Program-made: the position numbers and the translations under genes
Origin: Armatimonadota bacterium
Lineage (GTDB): Bacteria > Armatimonadota > Chthonomonadetes > Chthonomonadales > Chthonomonadaceae
Assembly: GCA_026392135.1 (NCBI GenBank)
Contig: JAPLCR010000246.1
Coordinates: 4,746-11,566 of the forward strand
Length of the DNA stretch: 6,821 nucleotides
Reading direction: 5' to 3'
In this document: in pieces, positions 1 to 5,827 of the stretch
Layout of the letters: each line of letters opens with the position of its first letter
How positions within the stretch are numbered: the stretch's first letter is position 1
Notes under the pieces: generated by a model
Seen by the model: only the letters and a program-made list of their open reading frames with translations
What the model was told of the DNA's origin: nothing
Database searches by the model: none

Positions 1-454
1 CTTGAGGTTGTATGTCGGTTTGCGCTAGCCAATCAGGGCGGCGTTCGGTCAGGACTGCCGAACAGCTCTCAAAGTTCTCCCCTGCGTGCGAGTCCGCGTA
101 TATTCGAACACTGTCGCGGACTTTGCCGCCGAGTAGTTGATAGACCGGACAGCCGTAGATTTTGCCAACAAGGTCGTGAAGTGCCGCTTCTATTCCGGTT
201 ATCGCATTCCAGACGATGCCGGAGGTAGAACCTGCGGCACTGGTTTTTCTTGCCAGATGTTGGACTAGGCGGCTTATCTCACGCGGGTCGCGCCCTATAA
301 GAAGCGGCGTAAGTTCCCGAAATATCGCCGTCAGCCCCGGTGCAAAGAAGCACTCTCCTGTACCGTACAGCCCGCCTCTGTCTGTCTCAATTCGCACAAA
401 CGTATAGTCATAATTTGCCTCTACAACAGCAGTTGTTAAGCGAGTAATTTTCAC
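1..454 (-). CDS. Mandelate racemase/muconate lactonizing enzyme-family protein (enolase superfamily), N-terminal part, runs off the window
   Basis: Read on the minus strand from a GTG at 454, this gives 151 residues with no stop before the window edge. Residues 1-115 look like the enolase-superfamily capping domain: an opening KITRL strand, VRIETDRG near 20-27, GTGECFF at 31-37, and the helix IEAALHDLVGKIYGCPVYQLLGGKV at about 88-112. VRIYADSHAG at 116-125 begins the TIM barrel. The Lys, Asp and Glu residues that hold Mg2+ and do the chemistry lie beyond the edge, so the substrate cannot be read. Relatives are mostly sugar-acid dehydratases, racemases or cycloisomerases in the cytoplasm. The GTG is preceded by a purine-rich GAGAG stretch, and family members normally begin close to this KITRL strand. 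An in-frame ATG at 505 would add 17 very basic residues and has no clear ribosome site. The gene is divergent from the dehydrogenase run, perhaps in the same pathway. Family confidence is high; the exact activity is unknown. Confidence 0.85.
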   Translation of the reverse strand, partial: MKITRLTTAVVEANYDYTFVRIETDRGGLYGTGECFFAPGLTAIFRELTPLLIGRDPREISRLVQHLARKTSAAGSTSGIVWNAITGIEAALHDLVGKIYGCPVYQLLGGKVRDSVRIYADSHAGENFESCSAVLTERRPDWLAQTDIQPQ

Positions 455-508
455 TTTCCGCTCTCTCTTTCGCCGACTTCCGTATCGGGCAGGTCGTTTT
501 GCCATTCT

Positions 509-579
509 GGTGCTTAAAATGCAACGCCTGATGTCCAATCTCCTTCTTTCTGACTAACAACGCAGGAATTTTAAGTGCC
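509..579. repeat. Imperfect inverted repeat in the divergent spacer, possible operator
   Basis: The arms GGTGCTTAAAAT (509-520) and ATTTTAAGTGCC (568-579) match at 10 of 12 positions as DNA; as RNA the other two would be G-U pairs. The 47-base middle also holds CCTG (527-530) facing CAGG (563-566). The dyad sits between the leftward enolase-superfamily gene and the rightward dehydrogenase, where a shared regulator could bind. No convincing sigma-70 promoter pair was found in this 182-base spacer. The function is inference. Confidence 0.35.
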
Positions 580-618
580 TCTGACGAAGTGCGTCCATAA
601 TCCTACTGACTATCGAAT

Positions 619-630
619 TTAAGGTTAAGG
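619..630 (+). promoter_or_regulatory. Ribosome binding site with tandem TTAAGG for the 637 start
   Basis: Two direct copies of TTAAGG lie just before the ATG at 637. The second AAGG (627-630) is 6 bases from the start and is the likely Shine-Dalgarno sequence. The first is 12 bases away, too far to be the main site. The match is weak but supports ATG 637. Confidence 0.45.
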
Positions 631-636
631 TAAAAT

Positions 637-1533
637 ATGAACACAGTACAGAATATTGCCGTTATCGGCGCAGGGTTAATGGGGCACGCCATCGCCCAAG
701 AGTTCGCTGTTGCGGGCTTTTCCGTTCGCCTCTATGACCTCACAGAAGAGGTGTTACATCAGGCGATACTACGCATAGAGGGTAACTTAAAACTGCTGGC
801 GGCTCACGGGCGAATCCCTGAGACAGCAGTCGAACCTGCCCTTAAACTCATCCGAACCACTCCCGACCTGAAAGAGGCGGTTCAGGATGCAGATATTGTG
901 ATTGAGGCAGTTTTTGAGGACTTACCGTTAAAGCTACGCATTTTCAAAGAACTGGACGACCTCTGTCCAGCGCACACCATACTGGCAAGTAACACCTCAA
1001 CTTTTATGCCTAGTCTCCTCGCAAACGCGACCCAGCGTCCAGACAGAGTGATTGTCGCACACTATTTCAACCCACCCTACTTTGTACCGCTTGTAGAGGT
1101 GGTCTCCAGTCCGCACACCTCACCCGAAACAAAAACGCCCATTCTAAATCCCGGCTTCGTCGCCAACCGCTTACAAGCGGCACTCATCCGCGAAGCTTTT
1201 GCTATTGTGCAAGAGGGGGTAGCCAGCCCACAAGAAGTAGATGTGGTGGTACGTACCGGAATTGGCAGGCGGCTCGCCGTAGCGGGTCCCTTTGAGATAG
1301 CAGAGGCAGCGGGGTGGGATTTGTGGAGTGCAGTTGCTGCCCAGCTTGTGCCCACACTCTCCAACAGTCCAGAGGTACCCCAACTACTTATAGAGCAGGT
1401 AGCTAAGGGCGAACTGGGTGTAAAGAGTGGCAAGGGATTCTACACGTGGGGAGGTGAAGAGGTTGCCTCCTTGCGCCGCCGCATGGCATTTGCACTACTA
1501 GAGATGTCAGGCTGGGATGAGCCGTTACGATGA
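637..1533 (+). CDS. NAD-dependent 3-hydroxyacyl-CoA dehydrogenase/L-gulonate dehydrogenase (lambda-crystallin)-like protein with an internal deletion
   Basis: This 298-residue cytosolic oxidoreductase would oxidise a 3-hydroxy acid or its CoA ester with NAD+. The Rossmann domain opens with IAVIGAGLMG (GAGLMG at 11-16), and Asp34 closing the second strand favours NAD over NADP. SNTST (118-122) and AHYFNPP (141-147) carry the expected catalytic residues: Ser121, His142 and Glu154, with PGFVANR supplying Asn177. The C-terminal helical domain has GRRLAVAGPFEIAE (210-223) and GVKSGKGFYTW (261-271), as in 3-hydroxybutyryl-CoA and L-gulonate 3-dehydrogenases. One thing is odd: from TSPET (161-165) only six residues lead to PGFVANR. 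In human HAD the catalytic His158 and Asn208 are 50 apart; here His142 and Asn177 are 35 apart. About 15 residues, the last helix and part of a strand of the Rossmann domain, are therefore missing in frame. The gene may be inactive or structurally altered. Its stop lies 23 bases before the preferred esterase start. Family is sure; substrate and activity are not. Confidence 0.85.
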   Translation: MNTVQNIAVIGAGLMGHAIAQEFAVAGFSVRLYDLTEEVLHQAILRIEGNLKLLAAHGRIPETAVEPALKLIRTTPDLKEAVQDADIVIEAVFEDLPLKLRIFKELDDLCPAHTILASNTSTFMPSLLANATQRPDRVIVAHYFNPPYFVPLVEVVSSPHTSPETKTPILNPGFVANRLQAALIREAFAIVQEGVASPQEVDVVVRTGIGRRLAVAGPFEIAEAAGWDLWSAVAAQLVPTLSNSPEVPQLLIEQVAKGELGVKSGKGFYTWGGEEVASLRRRMAFALLEMSGWDEPLR

Positions 1534-1543
1534 GAATAGTATT

Positions 1544-1549
1544 AAGGAG
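1544..1549 (+). promoter_or_regulatory. Strong Shine-Dalgarno AAGGAG that sets the esterase start
   Basis: AAGGAG ends 7 bases before ATG 1557, an ideal spacing. The upstream in-frame ATG at 1530, which overlaps the previous stop as ATGA, has no comparable site. This favours 1557, and a clean signal peptide begins there. Confidence 0.75.
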
Positions 1550-1556
1550 TATTCGT

Positions 1557-2582
1557 ATGAACAAGGTTGTAAAGCGTTTCAGCAGATTTGTCTTGATGGG
1601 CGCGTCGGTATTCGCTCTTATGCAGGTTCCCCCACTGCACGTAGCTATGGGGCAAACACCCCAGACCCCAAACCCAGATATGCACTATCGGCTAGGTCCC
1701 GACTCACTTCCGCAAGAAGGAGTTCCTAAAGGTGAAATAAAAGGACCTTATGTGATTCCGAGCAGAGCCTATCCCGGTACTCAGCACACCTACTGGGTAT
1801 ACGTACCGGCGCAGTACGACCCCGCAGTTCCTGCTGCCCTAATGGTCTATCAGGATGGACAGGCGTTTAAAAATGAAAACGGCGATATGCGGGCGCAAAA
1901 CGTGATGGACAACCTCATCTATCGGCGCGAAATTCCTGTAATGATAGGAGTCTTCATCAATCCAGGGCGCACGCCGGAGCAACCCGAAGCCAGCCCGCGC
2001 AACTGGGGGGATGGCACTACCAACCGCGGCACAGAGTACAACAGCCTCGACGATAAGTATGCGCGAGTGATCACCGAAGAGTTGATGCCAGAACTCCATA
2101 AGTCGTACAACATCTCTAAAGATCCAGAGATGCACGGAATTGGAGGCTCTAGTGCCGGCGCGATAGCGGCAGTCACAGTGGCATGGGAGCGTCCCAACGC
2201 CTTCCGTAAGGTGTTGAGCAATGTGGGCAGTTTTACGAACATTCGCGGTGGACACGTCTATCCTGAAAAGGTTTTGGCGACAAAGAGAAAGCCCATTCGC
2301 GTCTATCTATGCGATGGGCGTAATGACAATCGCGGTGTTCGCAACGGCGTGTATGACGAGACCTGGGACTGGTTTTACCAGAATGTACGGCTAATGAAAG
2401 CACTCACAAAGAAGGGTTATGAGGTCAACTACTCGTGGGGCATGAATCTACACGGACAGAGATTCGGTGGGGCGATAATGCCAGAGATGATGCGCTGGTT
2501 ATGGCGTGATGGTCCAGTCTCTACAGATGTAAACGACATGGTGGAGAGATCTTTCCGACAACCTGCCGCAAAAAAGAACTAA
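1557..2582 (+). CDS. Secreted esterase of the enterochelin esterase (Fes)-like / putative esterase family
   Basis: This is a 341-residue alpha/beta hydrolase with an export signal. The N-terminus has a basic stretch (KVVKRFSR), a hydrophobic core at about 11-31, and a likely signal peptidase I site after AMG (residues 30-32). The mature protein contains TYWVYVPAQYDP (79-89) and PAALMVYQDG (92-101), typical of the esterase D/Fes-like family. GIGGSSAG (194-201) holds the nucleophile Ser199 in GxSxG. Asp253 or Asp257 in YLCDGRNDNR is the likely acid, and His299 in NLHGQ the likely base. Relatives cleave siderophore esters, feruloyl or acetyl groups on sugars, or other small esters; the substrate cannot be read here. 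Acting outside the inner membrane, it could free a substrate for the cytosolic oxidoreductases encoded on either side, which is inference. An alternative start at 1530 would add nine residues ahead of the signal peptide. The gene is intact and followed by the SDR gene after 16 bases, so probably co-transcribed. Confidence 0.85.
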   Translation: MNKVVKRFSRFVLMGASVFALMQVPPLHVAMGQTPQTPNPDMHYRLGPDSLPQEGVPKGEIKGPYVIPSRAYPGTQHTYWVYVPAQYDPAVPAALMVYQDGQAFKNENGDMRAQNVMDNLIYRREIPVMIGVFINPGRTPEQPEASPRNWGDGTTNRGTEYNSLDDKYARVITEELMPELHKSYNISKDPEMHGIGGSSAGAIAAVTVAWERPNAFRKVLSNVGSFTNIRGGHVYPEKVLATKRKPIRVYLCDGRNDNRGVRNGVYDETWDWFYQNVRLMKALTKKGYEVNYSWGMNLHGQRFGGAIMPEMMRWLWRDGPVSTDVNDMVERSFRQPAAKKN

Positions 2583-2598
2583 GCGTAGAGAGGCACAC

Positions 2599-3327
2599 AT
2601 GGAGCAGACACTCGCGGGTAGAGTCACGATTATCACCGGAGCCAGTTCAGGTATAGGCGCGGCGACGGCACGGGCATTAGCGCGGCACGGCTGCAAACTG
2701 GTTCTGGCGGCGCGTTCCGCCGATAAAATTCAGGCACTTGCTGAAGAGCTAGGCGAAAATGCGATAGCCGTTCCCACCGATATTACCATTGGCGCGGAAG
2801 TGACACGGATGGTTGAGAGAACGATAGAGCGGTTCGGGAGAGTAGATACACTCTTCGCGAACGCAGGAATCTATATTCCAGGACAGGTGGCAGAGGGCGA
2901 CCCAGACGCATGGGCGCAACTGGTTGAAGTAAACGTAACGGGAGTCATGCGGTGCGCTCGTGCTGTATTACCCTATATGTTAGCGCAGAAGTCAGGCGAT
3001 ATACTGGTCACAAGCTCTATCTCAGGGTGCATTGATATTGTTTGGGAGCCAATCTACAGTGCCTCCAAGCACGCGGTGCAGACATTCGTGCATACTCTGC
3101 GCCGACAGGTAGCCCCCTCCGGTGTCCGCGTGGGATCTATCGCGCCGGGCATGGTCGCCAACGAACTCTGGGGGTTCACCACTCCTGAAGAGATAGATAA
3201 ACAGATTGCGAACCATGCCAGCCTACGCTCAGAGGATGTGGCGGAGGCAGTGGTTTTCATGCTATCACAACCACCCCACGTAACCATTCGCGATCTGGTG
3301 ATGGTTCCACAAAATCAAGACCTGTAG
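2599..3327 (+). CDS. Short-chain dehydrogenase/reductase, resembling ribitol 2-dehydrogenase
   Basis: This 242-residue classical SDR oxidises or reduces an alcohol/ketone pair with NAD(P) in the cytoplasm. All landmarks are present: TGASSGIG (13-20), NAG (88-90), Asn112, the catalytic Ser140, and YSASK with Tyr153 and Lys157, then PG at 183-184. Arg39 after the second strand (LAARS) suggests NADP(H) can be used. Several stretches recall ribitol 2-dehydrogenase-type SDRs: GQVAEGDPDAW (95-105), SGDILVTSSISG (132-143), WEPIYSASKHAVQTFVHTLR (149-168) and the ending VTIRDLVMVPQ (228-238). I make this link from memory, and a polyol other than ribitol is quite possible. GAGAGG at 2588-2593, 5 bases before the ATG, serves as ribosome site. 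It lies between the esterase and a zinc-type dehydrogenase, which fits a polyol or sugar oxidation operon. No lesion is seen. Confidence 0.88.
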   Translation: MEQTLAGRVTIITGASSGIGAATARALARHGCKLVLAARSADKIQALAEELGENAIAVPTDITIGAEVTRMVERTIERFGRVDTLFANAGIYIPGQVAEGDPDAWAQLVEVNVTGVMRCARAVLPYMLAQKSGDILVTSSISGCIDIVWEPIYSASKHAVQTFVHTLRRQVAPSGVRVGSIAPGMVANELWGFTTPEEIDKQIANHASLRSEDVAEAVVFMLSQPPHVTIRDLVMVPQNQDL

Positions 3328-3342
3328 GCGCGAAAACCGCGC
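3328..3342 (+). other. Short GC hairpin just after the SDR stop codon
   Basis: GCGCG (3328-3332) and CGCGC (3338-3342) pair perfectly around a five-base AAAAC loop, starting right after the TAG stop. It is followed by AAAG rather than a T-run, so it is not an obvious intrinsic terminator. It could stabilise or separate the messages of the two genes. It is short enough to be chance. Confidence 0.3.
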
Positions 3343-3359
3343 AAAGAAATGAGGAGCAG

Positions 3360-4395
3360 ATGTTAGCGGCTGTTTTGAAAGAGGCAAATCGACTTGTTCT
3401 AGAGGAGGTTCCAACCCCGGAACCGGGAGCGGGCGAAGTTCTGGTACGTATTAAGGCGTGCGGCTTCTGTCAAACCGACTACAAGGCGATCACAGGGAGG
3501 CGCACGAACGTCACGTTCCCCCTCATTCCCGGTCACGAACCGGCGGGGATTGTTGCGGCGGTGGGAGCGCACGTCACAAACGTCAAAGAGGGCGATGCGG
3601 TCATTATTCAGCCGAGCGGCTACTGCGGGTTGTGCCGTAACTGCCGACTGGGGCTTACCCACTACTGTGAACACGCCTATACGACAGGGGGTGATGGACC
3701 CGAAGACGTGCGGGCAGGCAGCTTCGCCGAATACACGCTGACAGGGGCGAATACGCTCTACCCTAAGCCCGAATCACTTCCCTTTGAAGCGGCTTGCCAA
3801 ACCGAACCCGTCGCAGGGGCGTGGAAGGGCATTATTCAGATGTCGCAGTTGACGGTTGGAGACGATGTAGTGGTTATTGGCACAGGCGGTATCGGAATGT
3901 ACTGCCTCATGGTGGCAAAGGCGGCTGGAGCAGGAAGGCTTATCGCGGTAGGTAGACGTCAGTGACTTCGCACTAGAGACCGCTCGAAAGTTAGGGGCAA
4001 CACATACCATCAACCCTAATCACAGCGACGCGAAGCAAGCGGTTTATGACATCCTCCCAGAGGGACCCGATTTAGTCATCGAAGCGGCAGGTCCTATTGA
4101 GGCGGTCAACCTCATGGTGAGTCTGCTACGGCGCGGTACGCGCTGGAATGTCTTCGGTATCACCACGCACGAAACCTTCGCGCTAGATGGAGGGTTGATG
4201 CACTTTCTGGAGGCACGCATGGACTCAAGCTTTGGCACAAACTCGCTGGCAATGGAGAAGTCTATTCGCTTGATGGAGCGGGGACTGGTAAGACCAGACC
4301 TTGCGATTTCCCACCGATTCCCGCTAACCGAAATGCAACAAGCACTAGAGGTCATGGGGAGCGCAGAGCGAAATAAGGTTGTCATTTTTCCGTGA
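3360..4395 (+). pseudogene. Zinc-dependent medium-chain alcohol/polyol dehydrogenase, frameshifted
   Basis: The first frame (3360-3965) gives 201 residues: catalytic-zinc Cys37 (CGFCQTD), GHE with His59 and Glu60, structural-zinc Cys89, Cys92, Cys95 and Cys103, and the nucleotide motif GTGGIG (174-179). It then reads LIAVGRRQ and stops at TGA 3963-3965. The rest of the same protein continues one frame over from 3955 to the stop at 4395: DVSDFALETARKLGATHTI and onward through the coenzyme and C-terminal domains without another stop. Removing one copy of the GTAG duplication at 3948-3955 restores a 343-residue protein, the usual length for sorbitol/threonine/alcohol dehydrogenase relatives. Asp198 would then end the second Rossmann strand, favouring NAD. 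The ancestral enzyme would oxidise a secondary alcohol or polyol in the cytoplasm. A GAGGAG ribosome site sits 3-5 bases before the ATG. A natural mutation, a phase-variable tract or an assembly error are all possible; as written, no active enzyme is made. Confidence 0.85.
3948..3955 (+). repeat. 4-bp tandem duplication GTAGGTAG causing the frameshift
   Basis: GTAG occurs twice in a row. With one copy the frame reads GCG GTA GAC GTC and joins both halves of the dehydrogenase exactly. With two copies it reads GTA GGT AGA CGT CAG TGA. The inserted unit is therefore identifiable to the base. Slipped-strand duplication is the simplest origin. Confidence 0.85.
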
Positions 4396-4410
4396 AAGGC
4401 GGTACACTAC

Positions 4411-4460
4411 TCTGTATCCAATGCCTTCCATATCTTCGCCTAATTTGAGCGGGATACGGA
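4411..4460. repeat. Inverted repeat in the spacer before the aminotransferase gene
   Basis: TCTGTATCC (4411-4419) can pair with GGATACGGA (4452-4460), giving 8 Watson-Crick pairs and one G-U across a 32-base loop. No T-run follows the right arm, so an intrinsic terminator for the upstream gene is unlikely. It could be an operator-like dyad in the 125-base spacer. I saw no convincing promoter pair near it. Confidence 0.25.
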
Positions 4461-4506
4461 GGAGGGTGGAGCACAGTATTGTAGTCACATAGGAAAACAG
4501 AACACT

Positions 4507-4524
4507 AGGAGTAGAATGAGATGA
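4507..4524 (+). promoter_or_regulatory. Ribosome site AGGAG with a two-codon ORF overlapping the argD-like start
   Basis: AGGAG (4507-4511) is 9 bases before ATG 4521. Between them, ATG 4516 opens the two-codon frame ATG AGA TGA, whose stop overlaps the true start as ATGA. Spacing to ATG 4516 is only 4 bases, so most ribosomes probably use 4521. Coupling or competition at this pair is inference. Confidence 0.4.
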
Positions 4525-5744
4525 CAACAGGCACTTTGAACAGCGCAAGCGAAATCACCTTCGAGGAAGCACAAGATCTCGACCGTCAATATGTTATGGG
4601 GACTTACGCCCGTCAGCCTGTTGTCTTTGTGCGTGGCGAGGGCGCAAGGCTCTGGGACAGCGAGGGCAAAGAGTATCTCGACTTTCTGGCAGGTATCGCC
4701 GTTGTAGGCGTAGGACACTGCCACCCAAAAGTGGCGGACGCTATCGCAAAACAGGCGCATACTCTTATGCACGTCAGCAACCTCTACCATAATCCGCATC
4801 AGGCGCGGCTTGCCCAAAAGCTGTGTCTATTGACGGAGATGGAAAAAATCTTCTTCTGTAACTCTGGCGCAGAAGCGAACGAATGCGCTCTGAAAATAGC
4901 GCGAAAATGGGGTAAAGAGGTGCGTGGCGCAGAGTGTTATGAGATAATCACCTTTCTCGGCTCGTTTCATGGGCGTACCATGGGAACCGTCACTGCGACA
5001 GCGCAACCCAAATACCAACAGCCCTTCGAGCCGCTCGTACCCGGTTTCCACTACGCCCCGCTGAACGACCTCAACGCAGTACGCCAACTGGTAAGCGAAA
5101 AGACCTGCGCCATAATGATAGAGCCGATACAGGGTGAGGGCGGCATCAATATCGCAGACCCCGCTTTCCTAAAGGCACTTCGCACGCTCTGTGATGAGAA
5201 CGAGATACTGCTGATTTTCGATGAGGTTCAGGCGGGTATGGGGCGTACCGGCAAGTTCTTAGGAAGTCAGACGGCGGGCGTTCAAGGCGACATCGTGACG
5301 ATGGCGAAGGGAATTGCGGATGGCTTCCCGATGGGCGCATGTGCGGCACGTGGTACTGCGGCAACAACTCTCGTTCCCGGCGATCACGGCTGTACCTTCG
5401 GAGGACAGGCGTTGGCTTGCGCGACAGCACTGGCGACGCTAGAGGTTCTGATTGATGAGGATTTGATGGGCAACGCAGTTCGAGTCGGGGGCTTTTTTCT
5501 GGATGCTCTACGTGATCTACAAGCCGAGTTCCCTAACAAAATCAAAACGGCACGCGGCGCGGGCTTAATGGTAGCACTAGAGTTCTCCGTCCCGATAGCC
5601 CGCGAGATGATTAAACACCTGCTAGAATCGGGTATTGTCGCCAATGCGACGAGTGATGTGACACTTCGATTCGTCCCTCCGCTCATGGTTACAGAGGCGG
5701 ACTGTCAGCAGGTGACGGATGCGTTACGGCGCGGACTGCTGTAG
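4521..5744 (+). CDS. argD: Acetylornithine-type class-III aminotransferase
   Basis: This is a complete 407-residue PLP enzyme of fold type I. The family transfers an amino group between N-acetylornithine (or ornithine, succinyl-diaminopimelate, GABA) and 2-oxoglutarate in the cytoplasm; the acetylornithine step belongs to arginine synthesis. Visible landmarks are NSGAEANE (114-121), FHGRT (149-153, substrate Arg152), EPIQGEGG (201-208), FDEVQAGMGRTGK (233-245, with Asp234 bound to the PLP ring nitrogen), MAKG with the Schiff-base Lys263, HGCTFGG (289-295, Thr292 for the phosphate) and LRFVPPL (382-388, a carboxylate-binding Arg383). AKGIADGFPMG departs slightly from the usual AKGLGGGFPIG. Length and motifs fit ArgD best, but ornithine or 4-aminobutyrate aminotransferase cannot be excluded by sequence alone. 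No other arginine gene is in view. It begins 125 bases after the broken dehydrogenase and 83 bases before the GTPase gene, so it may be its own unit. Confidence 0.85.
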   Translation: MTTGTLNSASEITFEEAQDLDRQYVMGTYARQPVVFVRGEGARLWDSEGKEYLDFLAGIAVVGVGHCHPKVADAIAKQAHTLMHVSNLYHNPHQARLAQKLCLLTEMEKIFFCNSGAEANECALKIARKWGKEVRGAECYEIITFLGSFHGRTMGTVTATAQPKYQQPFEPLVPGFHYAPLNDLNAVRQLVSEKTCAIMIEPIQGEGGINIADPAFLKALRTLCDENEILLIFDEVQAGMGRTGKFLGSQTAGVQGDIVTMAKGIADGFPMGACAARGTAATTLVPGDHGCTFGGQALACATALATLEVLIDEDLMGNAVRVGGFFLDALRDLQAEFPNKIKTARGAGLMVALEFSVPIAREMIKHLLESGIVANATSDVTLRFVPPLMVTEADCQQVTDALRRGLL

Positions 5745-5761
5745 CGTTTTTAGGCGAAATA

Positions 5762-5770
5762 TGCGATAAT
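5762..5770 (+). promoter_or_regulatory. Extended -10-like promoter element TGCGATAAT
   Basis: TG, one base, then GATAAT matches an extended -10 (5 of 6 to TATAAT). No -35 is seen at 16-18 bases, which extended -10 promoters can tolerate. Transcription would start near 5777, inside the left arm of the adjacent dyad and about 50 bases before the GTPase start. This is motif-based only. Confidence 0.4.
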
Positions 5771-5817
5771 AGAGAGTATAGAGCGTCTTTGCAATCACTG
5801 TTTCTATACTCTCTGTT
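5768..5817. repeat. Perfect 12-bp inverted repeat ahead of the GTPase gene (operator or leader hairpin)
   Basis: AGAGAGTATAGA (5771-5782) is matched exactly by TCTATACTCTCT (5803-5814), 20 bases apart. As RNA, pairing could extend to 5768-5783 with 5802-5817 through two A-U and two G-U pairs. The right side ends one base before the GGAGG ribosome site at 5819, and the left side abuts the -10-like element. It could be an operator spanning the transcription start, or a hairpin made by read-through from the aminotransferase gene 26 bases upstream. No T-run follows, so a simple terminator is less likely. Confidence 0.55.
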
Positions 5818-5818
5818 T

Positions 5819-5823
5819 GGAGG
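5819..5823 (+). promoter_or_regulatory. Shine-Dalgarno GGAGG deciding the GTPase start
   Basis: GGAGG ends 4 bases before ATG 5828. A longer in-frame reading begins at TTG 5789, inside the loop of the dyad, and would place this site within coding sequence. GTG 5834 is a further possible start with better spacing. ATG 5828 is preferred. Confidence 0.6.
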
Positions 5824-5827
5824 AGAG

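Noticed and set aside
216..407. Open frame on the plus strand within the first 450 bases
   Set aside because: It lies antisense to the enolase-superfamily gene, which has clear family motifs; the plus-strand product resembles nothing.
596..601. CATAAT as a -10 for the 637 gene
   Set aside because: No -35-like hexamer at 16-18 bases and no TGn extension; chance occurrence is likely.
1530..1556. Upstream ATG 1530 as the esterase start, with ATGA overlap
   Set aside because: It adds nine residues ahead of a standard signal peptide and lacks a good ribosome site, while AAGGAG stands 7 bases before ATG 1557. It remains possible.
1839..2255. Long minus-strand frame opposite the esterase
   Set aside because: It is a shadow of a well-supported gene, with no recognisable motifs and low-complexity content typical of antisense reading.
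3940..3965. Programmed +1 ribosomal frameshift joining the two dehydrogenase halves
   Set aside because: No slippery site or stimulatory stop context is seen, and the tandem GTAG explains the shift to the base. Dehydrogenases of this family are not known to need frameshifting.
4114..4395. Independent 93-residue gene starting at ATG 4114
   Set aside because: It is only the C-terminal part of the zinc dehydrogenase, in frame with sequence from 3955, and has no ribosome site of its own.
5706..5751. CAGCAG/CTGCTG stem followed by TTTTT as a terminator of the aminotransferase gene
   Set aside because: The stem is only 6 bp with a 24-base loop inside the coding end, and three bases plus a stop codon separate it from the short T-run; too weak.
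5789..5827. TTG 5789 as the GTPase start
   Set aside because: It lies in the loop of the dyad and makes the GGAGG ribosome site coding; ATG 5828 is better placed.
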